Below, one piece after another: positions 5,665-6,244 of a stretch of 6,244 bases of DNA. The stretch is from an uncultured Alistipes sp. (lineage in GTDB: Bacteria; Bacteroidota; Bacteroidia; Bacteroidales; Rikenellaceae). Each line of letters begins with the position of its first letter. Position 1 is the stretch's first letter. The stretch covers positions 1-6,244 of the forward strand of contig CAKVKI010000156.1 of the NCBI GenBank assembly GCA_934754975.1, read 5' to 3'. Made by a program: the position numbers and the translations under genes. The notes under the pieces are model-generated. The model was not told the DNA's origin, searched no databases, and saw only the letters and a program-made list of their open reading frames with translations.

Positions 5665-6244
5665 TTAGCATTTATGCGTCATAATTCCCAGCACGAGCCG
5701 GTCGGTCTCGTCCATGCCCTCGCGGCCGATGGCCGTCAGGTTGCGGATGCATTTATCGACGTCTTCTTCGATAATTCCTTCGACCGAAGTCACGCAGTGG
5801 CCGTCCATCGCCATCATGGCCGAGAGTACGGCGGTCGAGACGCCGCTCGTGAGTTTCATCGAACAGCTGGGCTTGGCCCCGTCGCAGATCATGCCGGTCA
5901 GGTTGGCGATCATGTTCTTGACGGCCGCGGCGACCTGCTCGTAGGCGCCGCCCATCAGGTAGGTGATGCCGCAGCTCGATCCCGTCGCCGCCACGACGCA
6001 GCCGCACAAGGCCGAAAGGCGGCCCAGGCTCTGTTTGATATAGATCACCGTGAGGTGGCTCAGCACCAGCGCACGGATCGTATGTTCCTCGTCGGCCGCG
6101 GTCTCGTCGGCATAGACCACCACGGGGAGCGTCGCGGCGATGCCCTGATTGCCGCTGCCCGAATTGCTCATCACGGGGATCATGGCCCCGGCCATGCGGG
6201 CGTCGCAGGCCGCGGAGGTATAGGAGAGGATGCGCGAGAAGATG
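5665..6244 (-). CDS. CyuA/YhaM-family L-cysteine desulfidase-like protein, C-terminal part
   Basis: The last 192 codons are visible; the gene enters from the right edge, and the family is usually about 430 aa, so this is a little under half. In frame, the fragment reads AACDARMAGAMIPVMSNSGSGNQGI (about 11-35), then SALCGCVVAATGSSCGI (77-93) and NMIANLTGMICDGAKPSCSMK (110-130). These blocks are characteristic of the UPF0597/CyuA family, related to the L-serine dehydratase alpha subunit. Members are oxygen-sensitive Fe-S enzymes; M. jannaschii L-cysteine desulfidase makes pyruvate, sulfide and ammonia. Cys80, Cys82, Cys120 and Cys127 of the fragment are candidates for cluster binding or catalysis. 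Activity on cysteine versus serine cannot be decided here. An internal ATG at 6193-6195 falls inside the conserved DARM block and is not the true start. Cytoplasmic, no membrane segments seen. Confidence 0.9.
   Translation of the reverse strand, partial: IFSRILSYTSAACDARMAGAMIPVMSNSGSGNQGIAATLPVVVYADETAADEEHTIRALVLSHLTVIYIKQSLGRLSALCGCVVAATGSSCGITYLMGGAYEQVAAAVKNMIANLTGMICDGAKPSCSMKLTSGVSTAVLSAMMAMDGHCVTSVEGIIEEDVDKCIRNLTAIGREGMDETDRLVLGIMTHKC

Overview
The window looks like chromosomal core-genome DNA of a Bacteroidota member, most likely an Alistipes-like (Rikenellaceae/Bacteroidales) species. The grounds are three intergenic matches to the Bacteroidota promoter consensus (TTTG about 20 nt upstream of TAnnTTTG), the lack of Shine-Dalgarno sequences before most starts, GC-rich coding DNA against AT-rich promoter regions, and protein variants typical of the phylum, such as a stand-alone TyrA and a WaaA with KYEFW. 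The genus is an inference from overall impression, not from a search.

Layout, left to right. On the minus strand, acpP (acyl carrier protein) is followed downstream by the first 35 codons of fabF, which runs off the left edge; together they are the usual type II fatty-acid synthesis pair. A 178-nt AT-rich gap then separates them from the divergently transcribed plus-strand gene pepE (dipeptidase E). The gap holds a 9-bp inverted repeat whose arms supply a consensus -7 element in each direction, so the two promoters overlap head to head. After pepE come tyrA (prephenate dehydrogenase) and, only 5 nt later, a yraN-family nuclease-like gene. A new promoter, again built into a 9-bp inverted repeat, begins next to the yraN stop and leads through a ~100-nt leader to waaA (Kdo transferase of lipid A/LPS core synthesis).

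Between waaA and the next genes lies a 472-nt gap. Most of it (about 3960-4256) is a degenerate, T-poor, A/G-biased repeat region, with a ~99-nt tandem duplication and seven copies of a ~15-nt core. It ends in a strong bidirectional hairpin terminator that serves the convergent units. On the minus strand to the right are a secreted histidine-type (clan 2) phosphatase and, 18 nt upstream of it, the C-terminal part of a CyuA/YhaM-family L-cysteine desulfidase-like (serine dehydratase alpha-like) gene that continues past the right edge. These two are probably co-transcribed.

The genes are mainly housekeeping: fatty-acid synthesis, peptide breakdown, tyrosine synthesis, LPS core, phosphate or phosphoester scavenging and cysteine/serine breakdown. 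I see no clear novel multi-gene system, tRNA, rRNA, CRISPR array or insertion sequence. The parts that most deserve a second look are non-coding: the repeat region after waaA and the inverted-repeat promoters.
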